64,000 bases of DNA from Paludibacteraceae bacterium (GTDB lineage Bacteria; Bacteroidota; Bacteroidia; Bacteroidales; Paludibacteraceae): NCBI GenBank assembly GCA_017625155.1, contig JAGALP010000003.1:186001-250000 (forward strand). Direction: 5' to 3'. This document shows positions 45,224 through 54,329 of this stretch, in pieces (the first letter of the stretch is position 1; every line of letters starts with the position of its first letter). The notes beneath the pieces are model-generated. The model saw only the letters and a program-made list of their open reading frames with translations, did not search any database and was not told the DNA's origin. The position numbers were made by a program, and so were the translations under genes.

Positions 45224-47640
45224 AAGTATTAAAATTCGGTGGAACCTCAGTTGGTTCAGTAGAGAGTATTCGTCATATTCAGCAGATTATCAGTCAGCAG
45301 ACCGATGACTGCATTGTGGTAGTCAGTGCCTTGGGCGGCATCACCGACCAACTGCTTAAAGCAGCACACACGGCACTTGAGGCTGGCGAAGAGTATATGG
45401 AGGTATATCAGCAGATTCGCTGCCGACATATGGATATGGTCAGCAGCTTAATCACCAACCCTACTACACGACAAATGCTCTGCCATGAATTGGAAAGCAT
45501 ACTTGATGAGCTACGTTCTATTCTCTTCGGTGTACACTTAGTAAAGGATTTGAGCGCGAAATCAGAAGCGGTCATCGTGAGTTATGGCGAACAACTCAGC
45601 AGCCGTATTGTCACTGCAGCCTTGACAGGTGCTGTCCGCAAGGATTCGTTGCAGTTTATTCGCACAGACCGCAAGCAAGGACAAGTATTGCTCAACACCG
45701 AACTGACCGAAGCTTTGGTGCGCAAGACCTTTGCCACAATGCCTCATCTGGCAGTCGTGCCAGGATTCATCTCGCGCGATAGCCAAACCGACGAGATTAC
45801 CAACCTTGGACGTGGCGGAAGCGACTACACCGCCTCTATTCTTGCTGCTACCTTGGGTGCAGAGGTATTGGAGATTTGGACTGATGTCAATGGTTTTATG
45901 ACCGCTGACCCCCGTCTTATTCCCAATGCCTATACCATCAAGAGTCTGAGTTATGTAGAAGCATCTGAATTGTGCCACTTCGGTGCTAAAGTGGTGTATC
46001 CACCTACTATATATCCTGCGTGCGCGAAGAATATCCCAATTCGTATTCTGAATACTTTCAGTCCTGATAATGCAGGCACGATTATTCAATCCGAACCTGA
46101 AGACAGCACCCGCTATGTACGCGGTTTGAGTAGTATTCGCGACGTGGCACTAATCACCGTTTCGGGTCTTTCGATGGTTGGCGTAATTGGTGTCAACCAA
46201 CGCATCTTCAGCGCATTAGCTCAAGCAGGTGTATCGGTATTCCTCGTTAGTCAAGCATCCTCTGAGAACTCCACCACCTTGGGTGTGCAGGATAAAGACT
46301 GCGACACCGCAGTAGAGGTGCTAACCCGTGAGTTTGCCGAAGAAATCAAAGTTGGCTCGATGTACCCAATGCTCGTACAGCAGGGCTTAGCTGCAGTCAG
46401 CATCGTAGGCGAGAACATGCACAATATGCCTGGCATTGCAGGCAAACTGTTTGGCACATTAGGTAGAAATGGTATCAGCGTGATTGCCTTTGCGCAAGGT
46501 GCCAAAGAAACAAATATATCGTTCGTCATACCCGCTCAGCAACTCAGCAAGACAATGAACGTATTGCACGATTCATTCTTCCTTAGCGAAAACAAAGTGC
46601 TCAACGTCTTTGTTTGCGGCGTAGGTACCGTAGGTGCGCAACTGCTAGAGCAAATCCATCAGCAACAGCACATGCTACTTCATGAGCAGCATCTACAGCT
46701 CAACGTCGTAGGTATTGCCAATAGCCGAACAGCTATCTTCAATGCCGATGGAATCGACCTTGCCAACTACCGCGACCAACTCAAGTCCGCAAATCCGCTC
46801 AGCTTGTCAACTATCCATTGTCAATTGTCAACGCTCTACAACAGCGTATTTGTGGACTGTACAGCCAGTGCCGACGTGGCAGGCATCTACCAAACATTGC
46901 TAGACAACAATATCTCGGTAGTCACAGCCAACAAGATTGCTGCATCGTCCGAATATAGCCACTATTTGCGCCTCAAGCAAACGGCTCTTGACCGTGGCGT
47001 AAAATTCCTCTTTGAAACCAATGTAGGAGCGGGATTGCCTATTATTGGTACCATCAATGACCTACGCAATTCGGGTGATAAGATTTTGCGTATAGAGGCG
47101 GTATTGAGTGGTACGCTCAATTTTATTTTCAACGAGATAGCTGCTGACGTACCATTCTCCGAGACGATCCGTCGTGCTAAAGAACAAGGCTACAGCGAAC
47201 CTGACCCTCGTATTGACCTCAGTGGTAAAGATGTAATTCGCAAACTCGTCATTTTGGCGCGTGAAGCTGGCTATCAAGTAGAGCAAGAGGATGTGGAGAA
47301 ACATCTCTTTGTCCCAGAATCATACTTCCAAGGGACAGTCGAGGACTTCTGGAAAACACTTCATGAGTTAGACGCTGATTTCGAAACTCGCCGCAAGGAA
47401 TTAGAGGCACAGGGACTGCGTTGGCGTTTTGTGGCTAAATTGGTAGAGGGCAAAACCACTGTTAGTCTAGAAACTGTGAACGCTTCGCATCCATTCTACC
47501 AACTGGAGGGCTCCAACAATATCATCCTTATCACTACTGAACGCTACCACGACTATCCTATGATGATTCGCGGTTATGGCGCAGGTGCTAGCGTGACTGC
47601 AGCAGGCGTCTTCGCCAATATCATGCAAGTGAGTCACTAA
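45220..47640 (+). CDS. thrA: Bifunctional aspartate kinase / homoserine dehydrogenase
   Basis: The 806-residue protein starts with the kinase motif KVLKFGGTSVGS, has ACT regulatory repeats (about 310-460; SMVGVIGVNQRIFSAL and NMPGIAGKLFGTLG), then the NAD(P) site VFVCGVGTVGAQLLEQ and the dehydrogenase signature (VLSGTLNFIFNE, YSEPDPRIDLSGKDV). It supplies homoserine to metX and to threonine synthesis. A heptamer array (46804-46831) encodes SLSTIHCQLSTLYN within the dehydrogenase nucleotide-binding domain. Confidence 0.96.
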   Translation: MKVLKFGGTSVGSVESIRHIQQIISQQTDDCIVVVSALGGITDQLLKAAHTALEAGEEYMEVYQQIRCRHMDMVSSLITNPTTRQMLCHELESILDELRSILFGVHLVKDLSAKSEAVIVSYGEQLSSRIVTAALTGAVRKDSLQFIRTDRKQGQVLLNTELTEALVRKTFATMPHLAVVPGFISRDSQTDEITNLGRGGSDYTASILAATLGAEVLEIWTDVNGFMTADPRLIPNAYTIKSLSYVEASELCHFGAKVVYPPTIYPACAKNIPIRILNTFSPDNAGTIIQSEPEDSTRYVRGLSSIRDVALITVSGLSMVGVIGVNQRIFSALAQAGVSVFLVSQASSENSTTLGVQDKDCDTAVEVLTREFAEEIKVGSMYPMLVQQGLAAVSIVGENMHNMPGIAGKLFGTLGRNGISVIAFAQGAKETNISFVIPAQQLSKTMNVLHDSFFLSENKVLNVFVCGVGTVGAQLLEQIHQQQHMLLHEQHLQLNVVGIANSRTAIFNADGIDLANYRDQLKSANPLSLSTIHCQLSTLYNSVFVDCTASADVAGIYQTLLDNNISVVTANKIAASSEYSHYLRLKQTALDRGVKFLFETNVGAGLPIIGTINDLRNSGDKILRIEAVLSGTLNFIFNEIAADVPFSETIRRAKEQGYSEPDPRIDLSGKDVIRKLVILAREAGYQVEQEDVEKHLFVPESYFQGTVEDFWKTLHELDADFETRRKELEAQGLRWRFVAKLVEGKTTVSLETVNASHPFYQLEGSNNIILITTERYHDYPMMIRGYGAGASVTAAGVFANIMQVSH
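46804..46831. repeat. Heptamer array, 4 units, inside thrA
   Basis: Units ttgtcaa, ctatcca, ttgtcaa and ttgtcaa are in frame. Confidence 0.85.
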
Positions 47641-47679
47641 TCGGCTATCCATTCTAGGATTATTTGAACGATACACATA

Positions 47680-47710
47680 CTAGCCGTCTGCCAAATTGGC
47701 AGGCGGTTAG
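47680..47710 (+). terminator. Hairpin after thrA, possible terminator
   Basis: ctagccgtctgcc pairs with ggcaggcggttag around a 5-nt loop. No T tract follows, so termination is uncertain. Confidence 0.45.
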
Positions 47711-47758
47711 TGTATAAAATGCGGTTTGGTATGGGTTTTGTTTATAACCTAGTAACAA

Positions 47759-47794
47759 CCTTAAAGTCTTTAACGACCTTAAGGACCTTAATGA
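47759..47794. repeat. 9-nt array, 4 units, before clpB
   Basis: Units ccttaaagt, ctttaacga, ccttaagga and ccttaatga run up to the clpB start; the last unit contains an ATG (47791) in frame with clpB. Confidence 0.85.
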
Positions 47795-47811
47795 CTAAAA
47801 AAACAACAACT

Positions 47812-49935
47812 ATGAATACAATGAACAACAAAACCGAAAACCTACAGAAGTTCGCTATTAACCTTTGCGAACGTGCCCAACAGGGCAAACTGGATCCTGT
47901 GATTGGCCGTGACGACGAGATTCGTCGCGTGCTACAAATCCTCTCACGTCGTACAAAAAACAACCCTATCCTCATCGGCGAGCCTGGTGTGGGTAAGACC
48001 GCTATTGTGGAGGGATTGGCGCATCGTATCATCCGTGGTGATGTGCCTGAGAACCTCAAAAAGAAACAAATCTACTCCCTTGATATGGGCGCCCTCATCG
48101 CTGGTGCGAAGTACCAAGGCGAGTTTGAAGAGCGCCTCAAGGGTGTCATCACGGAAGTGACTAGTGCTGCGGGCGAGATAATCCTTTTTATAGATGAGAT
48201 ACACACGCTCGTGGGCGCAGGTAAGACCTCAGGCGCCATGGATGCGGCTAATATCCTCAAACCAGCTTTGGCACGAGGGGAGTTGCGTGCGGTGGGAGCG
48301 ACCACCTTGGACGAGTATCAGAAGTATTTTGAGACCGACAAAGCTCTCGAGCGTCGCTTCCAAATGGTGATGGTGGATGAGCCCGACGAGGCAGCCACTA
48401 TTTCTATCCTGCGTGGATTGAAAGAGCGCTACGAGACTCACCACAAGGTGCGTATCAAGGACGATGCGCTGATTGCTGCGGTGACACTCTCAACTCGCTA
48501 TATATCAGACCGTTTTCTTCCTGATAAAGCCATTGACTTGGTGGACGAAGCGGCGGCTAAACTACGCTTGGAAGTGGACTCTAAGCCCGAAGAATTGGAT
48601 AACCTCAACCGCCAAATCATGCAGTTGCAAATCGAGCGCGAGGCGATAAAGAAAGAGCACGACAAAGCTAAATTGGCTACTATTGAGGAGCAACTGAGCA
48701 AACTGCAAGCCGAGTCGAAGGAGATGAATGCTCGTTGGGAGCAGGAGAAGGGATATGTGGCGACTATCCAAAACGAGAAAGCACATATCGAACAGATGAA
48801 ACACGAAGCAGAGGTCGCTGAGCGCGAGGGCAACTATGGCAAGGTGGCAGAGATTCGTTATGGTCGTTTGCAGCAGGCAGAGGCGAACATCAAAGCTGCG
48901 CAAGAGGCACTACATGCGATGCAAGGCGAGAGTCTGATTAAGGAGGAGGTTGATGAGGACGATATTGCCGAAGTAGTGGCTCGTTGGACGGGCATCCCTG
49001 TAACGAAGATGATGCAATCCGAGCGAGATAAGCTCCTGCATTTGGAGGAAGAGTTGCACAAGCGTGTTGTGGGGCAAGACGAAGCTATTCAGGCAGTTAG
49101 CGACGCTATCCGTCGCTCTCGTGCGGGTTTGCAAGACCCTAAACGTCCTATCGGTTCGTTTATATTCCTTGGTACGACGGGCGTGGGTAAGACGGAGTTG
49201 GCAAAAGCATTGGCGGAGTATCTCTTCGATGACGAGAATATGATGACGCGTATCGACATGTCGGAGTATCAGGAGAAGTTCGCTGCCACCCGATTGATTG
49301 GTGCGCCTCCAGGATATGTGGGGTATGACGAGGGCGGACAATTGACTGAGGCTATCCGTCGCAAGCCTTATAGTGTGGTGCTCTTTGATGAGATTGAGAA
49401 AGCGCACCCCGATGTGTTTAATGTGCTGTTGCAAGTGTTGGACGATGGCCGCTTGACCGATAACAAGGGTCGCACGGTGAACTTTAAGAATACCCTGATT
49501 ATCTTCACTTCTAACCTCGGTAGCCAACTCATCCGCGAGAATGAGGAGCAGGGGATTGACCATGAGAAGACGAGCCAGCAGGTGATGGAGCTGTTAAAGC
49601 AGACTATTCGCCCAGAGTTCTTGAACCGTATTGACGAGACGATAATGTTCACTCCGCTCAATGAGAAGCAGATTCGTGATATCGTGGGCTTGCAGATTGA
49701 GGGTGTGCATAAGATGTTGATGCAGAGTGGTGTAGATTTGCGTATTACCGATGATGCGATCGATTATATCGCTCGTGAGGGTTATGATCCGCAGTTCGGT
49801 GCTCGCCCTGTGAAGCGTGCATTGCAGCGATTGGTGCTCAACGAACTGAGCAAAGCCATCATCGCAGGCAAGGTGGACCACCAAAAGCCCGTGATTGTGG
49901 AGCTTCGCGATGGCGAGTTGCAGTTTAAGAACTAG
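47812..49935 (+). CDS. clpB: ClpB-type disaggregase without the N domain
   Basis: The 707-residue AAA+ protein has both nucleotide-binding domains: Walker A GEPGVGKT and GTTGVGKTE, Walker B LFIDEIH and LFDEIEKAH, arginine-finger regions, and the ClpB coiled-coil M domain (about 370-490). It unfolds aggregated proteins with DnaK. The first residues go straight into [23 protein letters not shown], so the roughly 140-residue Clp_N domain is missing and no trace lies upstream; a 9-nt repeat array occupies that place. The start at 47812 follows an A-rich leader; ATGs at 47791 and 47821 are alternatives. Confidence 0.9.
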   Translation: MNTMNNKTENLQKFAINLCERAQQGKLDPVIGRDDEIRRVLQILSRRTKNNPILIGEPGVGKTAIVEGLAHRIIRGDVPENLKKKQIYSLDMGALIAGAKYQGEFEERLKGVITEVTSAAGEIILFIDEIHTLVGAGKTSGAMDAANILKPALARGELRAVGATTLDEYQKYFETDKALERRFQMVMVDEPDEAATISILRGLKERYETHHKVRIKDDALIAAVTLSTRYISDRFLPDKAIDLVDEAAAKLRLEVDSKPEELDNLNRQIMQLQIEREAIKKEHDKAKLATIEEQLSKLQAESKEMNARWEQEKGYVATIQNEKAHIEQMKHEAEVAEREGNYGKVAEIRYGRLQQAEANIKAAQEALHAMQGESLIKEEVDEDDIAEVVARWTGIPVTKMMQSERDKLLHLEEELHKRVVGQDEAIQAVSDAIRRSRAGLQDPKRPIGSFIFLGTTGVGKTELAKALAEYLFDDENMMTRIDMSEYQEKFAATRLIGAPPGYVGYDEGGQLTEAIRRKPYSVVLFDEIEKAHPDVFNVLLQVLDDGRLTDNKGRTVNFKNTLIIFTSNLGSQLIRENEEQGIDHEKTSQQVMELLKQTIRPEFLNRIDETIMFTPLNEKQIRDIVGLQIEGVHKMLMQSGVDLRITDDAIDYIAREGYDPQFGARPVKRALQRLVLNELSKAIIAGKVDHQKPVIVELRDGELQFKN

Positions 49936-49955
49936 TTTCAAAATCACATGTAGAT

Positions 49956-49987
49956 ACAAAAGACTGCCCAAACGAGCAGTCTTTTGT
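49956..49987. terminator. Bidirectional terminator between clpB and fusA2
   Basis: acaaaagactgc and gcagtcttttgt form the stem; A and T tracts serve both convergent genes. Confidence 0.88.
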
Positions 49988-50006
49988 GTAGTATGTAGGA
50001 TAAAGA

Positions 50007-52169
50007 TTAATCCTCGTCCTTTTGGGTAGCTTCGTACTCTTTGATGAGTTTCTCTTGTACATCAGCAGGTACGAGTTCGTAGCTCTTGAACTTCATAGTG
50101 AAGGTAGCACGACCACCTGTGAGCGAAGACAATGTAGTAGAATAAGAAGCCATCTCTTTCAAAGGAACCAAAGCCTTCAAGGTGGTGAAGTTCTTCTCAG
50201 TTTCCATACCGAGCACCATACCACGGCGACCGTTGATGTCAGACATCACATCACCCATGATCTCACTTGGAACGAATACCTCCACCTCGTAGATAGGTTC
50301 GAGCAACTTAGGATTAGCATTGCGGAATGCCTCTGCAAAAGCGTTACGTCCAGCGAGACGGAAAGAGATTTCGTTGGAATCAACTGGGTGCATCTTACCG
50401 TCGTAGATGATTACGCGTACGTCGCGAGCGTAAGAACCAGTCAAAGGACCTTGCTCGATACGGTCCATCAAACCTTTGAGGATTGCAGGGATGAAGCGTG
50501 CATCGATAGCACCACCCACGATAGAGTTGATGAGCACGAGTTTGCCACCCCAATCGAGAGGAATCTCTTGGGTGTCACGTACTGTGATACGATATTCTTG
50601 ATTACCAAACTTGTAAACTTCCTTCACTGGTTCGCCCTCTACGTAAGGCTCTACGATGAGGTGTACCTCACCAAATTGACCAGAACCACCTGATTGCTTC
50701 TTGTGGCGGTAGTCAGCGCGAGCAGACTTGGTGATAGTCTCGCGATAAGGAATCTTTGGCTCCTCGAATTGAACCATCATCTTATCGTTGTTCTCCAGAC
50801 GCCATTTGAGTGTGCGGAGGTGGAACTCACCTTGACCAGAAACGATGACTTGCTTGAGCTCTTTGGATTGTTCTACAACCCAAGTAGCATCCTCTTCGTG
50901 CATACGAGTGAGGAGTGCAGAGAGTTTCTCTGAATCGCTCTCGCTAACTGGCTTGATAGCACGGCGGTATTTAGGATCTGGGTAAGAGATAGCAGGATAT
51001 TGATTCTCGCAGTCTTTTGCGTTGAGGGTGTTGCCAGTACGTGTATCTTTGAGTTTCACAGTAGCAGCGATGTCACCAGCAACCACTTCGTCCACAGGCA
51101 CGCGGATGCTACCTGCTACCGAATAGAGTTGGCTGATGCGCTCTTTGGTGCCACGGTCCACGTTGAGCACGTCATCGCCTGGGCGGAGAGTACCTTGCAT
51201 TACCTTGAAATAGTTGACATCGCCAATATGTGGCTCAACAGAAGTCTTGAAGATGAATGCTGAAGCAGGAGCTGCAGGGTCTGGAGCAACCTCTTTAGCG
51301 TCCACGGTGAGTGGTTTAGGAGCATCAGCTACAGATGGAGTCATCTCGCCAAGGAAGCCCATGAGGCGGCGGATACCCATATCCTTCAGACCGCTGGTGC
51401 AGATAACTGGATACATGCTACCTTCTGCGAATACGGTTTGAAGACCTTGCATGAGTTCTTCATCAGAGAGGGTACCTTGCTCGAAGTACTTGTCCATGAT
51501 GGTCTCGTCGGACTCAGCAGCCCACTCAAGGAGTTGTGCGCGAATTTCCTCAACAGTAGCTTTCTCGCTTTCTGGGATGTCTTTTGCCTCAGGTGCGCCA
51601 CCTTCTGCTTTCCAAACGAGCATTTTGCCTTGGAGCACGTCGATAGCAGCGTTGAAGTCCTTACCTGCGTTGACAGGGTATTGGAAGAGGGTACACTTGT
51701 TGCCAAATGCCTCTTTGAGTTCGTTGAAAGTACGTTCGAAGTCTGCGTTCTCGTGGTCGCACTTGTTGATAACGAAAGCGATAGGTTTTTTCGCTTTCTC
51801 AGCGCGGCGGAAATTGTTTTGTGTGCCCACTTCTACGCCGCCATTCGCGGTGAGGGTGATGATAGCGGTGTCCGCTACGTGAAGTGCTGTGATGGCACCA
51901 CCGCAGAAGTCGTCGGAACCTGGGCAGTCGATGATATTGAGTTTTTTGTTATTGAACTCGATGTTACAAACTGTGGAAAAAACGGAGTAGCCGTATTCCT
52001 TTTCAACTGGGAAATAGTCGCAGACGGTAGATTGTGTTTCTACAGTACCACGACGTTTGATGACCCCGCACTCGAAGAGCATGGATTCCATAAGGGTAGT
52101 TTTACCCGAGCCACTGCCACCCATGAGGGCAATGTTCTTAATCTCGTTAGCTTGATAAACTTTAGCCAT
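50007..52169 (-). CDS. fusA2: Elongation factor G paralogue (EF-G2 type) lacking the catalytic histidine
   Basis: The 720-residue protein has all five EF-G domains, but its GTPase centre departs from EF-G. The P-loop is GGSGSGKTT in place of AHIDAGKTT, the DTPGH motif is DCPGSDD with Ser85 at the histidine position, and the switch I RGITI motif is YGYSV. NKCD (135-138) is intact. From memory, Bacteroides EF-G2 is a paralogue that supports translation without GTP hydrolysis in the gut; the residues here agree with that. A canonical fusA is expected elsewhere. A heptamer array lies in its leader. Confidence 0.88.
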   Translation of the reverse strand: MAKVYQANEIKNIALMGGSGSGKTTLMESMLFECGVIKRRGTVETQSTVCDYFPVEKEYGYSVFSTVCNIEFNNKKLNIIDCPGSDDFCGGAITALHVADTAIITLTANGGVEVGTQNNFRRAEKAKKPIAFVINKCDHENADFERTFNELKEAFGNKCTLFQYPVNAGKDFNAAIDVLQGKMLVWKAEGGAPEAKDIPESEKATVEEIRAQLLEWAAESDETIMDKYFEQGTLSDEELMQGLQTVFAEGSMYPVICTSGLKDMGIRRLMGFLGEMTPSVADAPKPLTVDAKEVAPDPAAPASAFIFKTSVEPHIGDVNYFKVMQGTLRPGDDVLNVDRGTKERISQLYSVAGSIRVPVDEVVAGDIAATVKLKDTRTGNTLNAKDCENQYPAISYPDPKYRRAIKPVSESDSEKLSALLTRMHEEDATWVVEQSKELKQVIVSGQGEFHLRTLKWRLENNDKMMVQFEEPKIPYRETITKSARADYRHKKQSGGSGQFGEVHLIVEPYVEGEPVKEVYKFGNQEYRITVRDTQEIPLDWGGKLVLINSIVGGAIDARFIPAILKGLMDRIEQGPLTGSYARDVRVIIYDGKMHPVDSNEISFRLAGRNAFAEAFRNANPKLLEPIYEVEVFVPSEIMGDVMSDINGRRGMVLGMETEKNFTTLKALVPLKEMASYSTTLSSLTGGRATFTMKFKSYELVPADVQEKLIKEYEATQKDED

Positions 52170-52203
52170 AATTGTGTTTTATTTAGATATTAAGTATTTT
52201 TTC

Positions 52204-52238
52204 AGATATTGGTTATCGGTTATAGGATAACGGATATC
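52204..52238. repeat. Heptamer array, 5 units, in the fusA2 leader
   Basis: Units agatatt, ggttatc, ggttata, ggataac and ggatatc lie between the promoter and the ATG. Confidence 0.8.
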
Positions 52239-52243
52239 GGTTG

Positions 52244-52274
52244 CAAAGGTACGGAAAAAAAATTATATATGCAA
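52244..52274 (-). promoter_or_regulatory. fusA2 promoter
   Basis: TACCTTTG (52251-52244) and TTG of TTGCATATATAA (52274-52272) are 20 nt apart. Confidence 0.85.
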
Positions 52275-52383
52275 GTGATTAGGTGAAAAAAGTGTAATTT
52301 TTCGAGTAACTATATAAAACTCCTACGCGCTGATTTATATTTAACGACAACATCAACAAGGTTTCGCGACCAATCAACCTCCT

Positions 52384-52596
52384 GCCGCGCTCAAGGGGAC
52401 AAATAGCTCCTACCAGAAGTACCCTGTTCAGTTCAATGGTAAGGTTCGCTTTACGATTGAGGTAGCCAAGGACACTCCACGCGAAGAGGTTGAGAAGATG
52501 GTTATGGCTCACGAACTGACCGCCAAACAATTGAACGGTGCCACTCCAAAGAAGGTTATCGTCGTTCCAGGCAAGATTGTCAATATCGTGATGTAA
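52384..52596 (+). pseudogene. leuS: 3' remnant of a leucyl-tRNA synthetase gene
   Basis: The frame reads [18 protein letters not shown] from 52420 and ends [17 protein letters not shown] before the stop at 52594. This is the C-terminal end of LeuRS as I know it (YPVSFNGK...[17 protein letters not shown]). No start codon or upstream LeuRS sequence is present; the readable part begins near 52384. A terminator follows at once, as for an intact gene end. It looks like a deletion remnant or a duplicated gene tail. The 52275-52383 stretch before it shows nothing recognisable. Confidence 0.8.
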
Positions 52597-52618
52597 GGTT
52601 ACACCTTAATATATATAA

Positions 52619-52650
52619 TAAGAGAGTGCGTCGATTGACACACTCTCTTA
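52619..52650. terminator. Terminator of the leuS remnant and the convergent gene
   Basis: taagagagtg pairs with cactctctta, followed by a T-rich stretch on the plus strand. Confidence 0.8.
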
Positions 52651-52669
52651 TTTTATAGAATAATTCTTA

Positions 52670-53200
52670 TTATAATTCAACACTAGCAAGAGTGTTCACA
52701 AACTCTTGGGTTACCTTAGGGGAGAGAGTAATATAACCTGACAAATTTTGTGTATATACACCTGTGTAAAGGCTCATGCGCCATTTTTTCTTAAACTTTG
52801 CTACTTGTAATCTAAAAGCTCCTGAACCATATATTCCATTGTCAATTACAAGTCCTTCGTTGCCGCCAGATGCGATACATGTTTGTGTTTTTTGTGCTAA
52901 AACTTTTAAGAGACATAATGTTTCGCCACTAATAGTATGTTCGCTTAATGTACTTTCAACTCCCATAAACTTGTAACTAAAAGATATATTATACTGTTTA
53001 TGAGCTTTTTCTACATCTCCTTGACAATTATAGTATGTAACTATTTGTGGAATTATAGTTACACTATACATTCCTTCTACTGTTTCTAAAATAGGATCTA
53101 ATTCTTGTATTGCAAAAGCACGAGTGTTGTACTCCACTGTTTGTGCGTTAACAATACTGGCAAATAGAATAACCACTAAACTAAAAATTATTTTTTTCAT
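52670..53200 (-). CDS. Small secreted protein of unknown function
   Basis: The 176-residue product has a signal peptide (MKKIIFSLVVILFASIVNAQ) and a beta-rich sequence (MYSVTIIPQIVTYYN, YNISFSYKFMG) with three cysteines in the mature part. I do not recognise the family. It is probably periplasmic or surface exposed. Its AT content is higher than in the neighbours. It lies downstream of the structured RNA region and its promoter, so the RNA may be its leader. Confidence 0.65.
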   Translation of the reverse strand: MKKIIFSLVVILFASIVNAQTVEYNTRAFAIQELDPILETVEGMYSVTIIPQIVTYYNCQGDVEKAHKQYNISFSYKFMGVESTLSEHTISGETLCLLKVLAQKTQTCIASGGNEGLVIDNGIYGSGAFRLQVAKFKKKWRMSLYTGVYTQNLSGYITLSPKVTQEFVNTLASVEL

Positions 53201-53214
53201 AATACTAAATATTT

Positions 53215-53535
53215 ACTGCCTACTCTTTGTCGGATTTTCGGCACACTCCGTTGTTAATTATTTGATTTGTGTTTGTTCTGTGGATAAATGATAGACATAC
53301 AAAAAGCGTGAACTTTCGTTCGCTTCATTTGATTACTTGAGGTCTTCGACTACCTTTATCTATCAAAATCTACACAAAAGCCCACGCCGTAGCGTGAGCG
53401 CATAGGCTTGTGCTTGATAGATAAATTACATTGAAGTTGTCGAAGTTTCAAGTAATCAAGTTTGGCTTATAACGCTATATTAAATATGTCTTGGCACCGA
53501 CGCTTCGATGCCTTTATTGGCGGATTTATCCTTTC
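53215..53535 (-). ncRNA. Unassigned highly structured RNA (free RNA or leader)
   Basis: A promoter at 53542-53572 reads into about 320 nt with no open frame. Hairpins: gcgga-tccgc near 53517-53537 and ggcatcg/cggtgcc near 53492-53511. The core is a 133-nt imperfect inverted repeat (53328-53460) with paired blocks 53329-53340/53448-53459 (12 bp), 53344-53350/53439-53445 (7 bp), 53355-53366/53414-53425 (12 bp), 53373-53382/53405-53412 (with a bulge) and the tip 53383-53387/53392-53396 (loop cgta). It has none of the marks of tmRNA, RNase P RNA or SRP RNA. A 6S-like RNA, a cis-regulatory leader of the gene at 52670-53200, or a mobile-element end are possible. Confidence 0.6.
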
Positions 53536-53541
53536 CGCTTG

Positions 53542-53572
53542 CAAAGGTACAGAAAAATTTGCACATACGCAA
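53542..53572 (-). promoter_or_regulatory. Promoter of the structured RNA / small secreted protein
   Basis: TACCTTTG (53549-53542) and TTG of TTGCGTATGTGCAAA (53572-53570) are 20 nt apart. Confidence 0.85.
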
Positions 53573-53852
53573 GAGTATTCGCATTTTTCTTGTTATTCCC
53601 ACGGATCTCACGGATTAACACGGATAGCATGGTATCAGTGAAAACTGAAAGGTGAAAAGGGTAGGGTGTAGCGTGTAGAGGCGAGGGATACTTGGCGAAT
53701 TAACGCAAGTGCATCCCATAACACGAGGTCATCGGGGCCCTCGCCGAGCACTAGACTGGGGGAGTACGGGGAAAGTACTGAATAGTAATTGAGTGATAAT
53801 GAAGTGGTATCGAGATGGTAATGAGGTGGTTTCGAGAAAGAAAGCGGAAAGG
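53573..53852. other. Intergenic repeat-rich region
   Basis: No gene is seen. It holds a short repeat cacggatct-cacggatta-acacggat near 53600-53625, a degraded copy of the cggggtccccgacgagcc block near 53725-53765, and an 11-nt array at 53785-53839. Confidence 0.6.
53785..53839. repeat. 11-nt array, 5 units
   Basis: Units gtaattgagtg, ataatgaagtg, gtatcgagatg, gtaatgaggtg and gtttcgagaaa; flanks match the array at 35039-35082. Confidence 0.85.
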
Positions 53853-54284
53853 TTAGAGGTGGAGGTGGCGGAGGGCGGCTTCCTCTTTGGCGGTCATCTG
53901 GGCTTTGGTTTCGGGGGTTTTGTCGGCTTGGCCTGTGAGGTGGAGTAGGCCGTGGATGATGATACGGTGCAACTCGTGGATGAAAGGTGCGCCTACCTGT
54001 TCGGCATTGGTTGCAACGGTGTCGAGAGATATGTAAATATCGCCATTCACGCGTGTGCGCGTGGTATAATCAAAGGTGATGACGTCGGTATAGTAGTCGT
54101 GCTGGAGAAACTCTTGATTGACGGCGAGAATCTTCTCATCATCGCAGAAGATATAGTTGAGGTCGCCTACGGAGTAGCCGTATTGAGCTGCGGTACTCTT
54201 GATCCATTGCTCGACTTTGCGGAAGTCGACAGTTGACAATTGACAGTTGGCAGTTGAGATGTTGTCGAAGTGGAAGGTGATCAT
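53853..54284 (-). CDS. ybeY: Endoribonuclease YbeY (16S rRNA 3'-end maturation)
   Basis: The 143-residue product has the zinc-binding motif HGLLHLTGQADKT and FCDDEKILAVNQEFLQHDYYTDVITF, as in YbeY. The third ligand position is the DKT form I know from Bacteroidetes. The start at 54284 (MITFHFDN) is preferred over 54308 because family proteins begin at this strand. Residues about 10-19 come from a four-unit heptamer array, encoding STANCQLSTVD near the N-terminus. Confidence 0.9.
   Translation of the reverse strand: MITFHFDNISTANCQLSTVDFRKVEQWIKSTAAQYGYSVGDLNYIFCDDEKILAVNQEFLQHDYYTDVITFDYTTRTRVNGDIYISLDTVATNAEQVGAPFIHELHRIIIHGLLHLTGQADKTPETKAQMTAKEEAALRHLHL
54228..54255. repeat. Heptamer array, 4 units, inside ybeY
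   Basis: Units gacagtt, gacaatt, gacagtt and ggcagtt. Confidence 0.88.
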
Positions 54285-54329
54285 ATTCGTGTTTAGTGAA
54301 CGCGGCAAAGCCGCTACTGTTTAGTGTGG

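Noticed and set aside
53328-53460. Inverted repeat considered as an integron attC site or insertion-sequence end
   Set aside because: No integrase or transposase lies near, no attC-type core sites were recognised, and a well-formed promoter reads into it; RNA is the better explanation, although a mobile-element end is not excluded.
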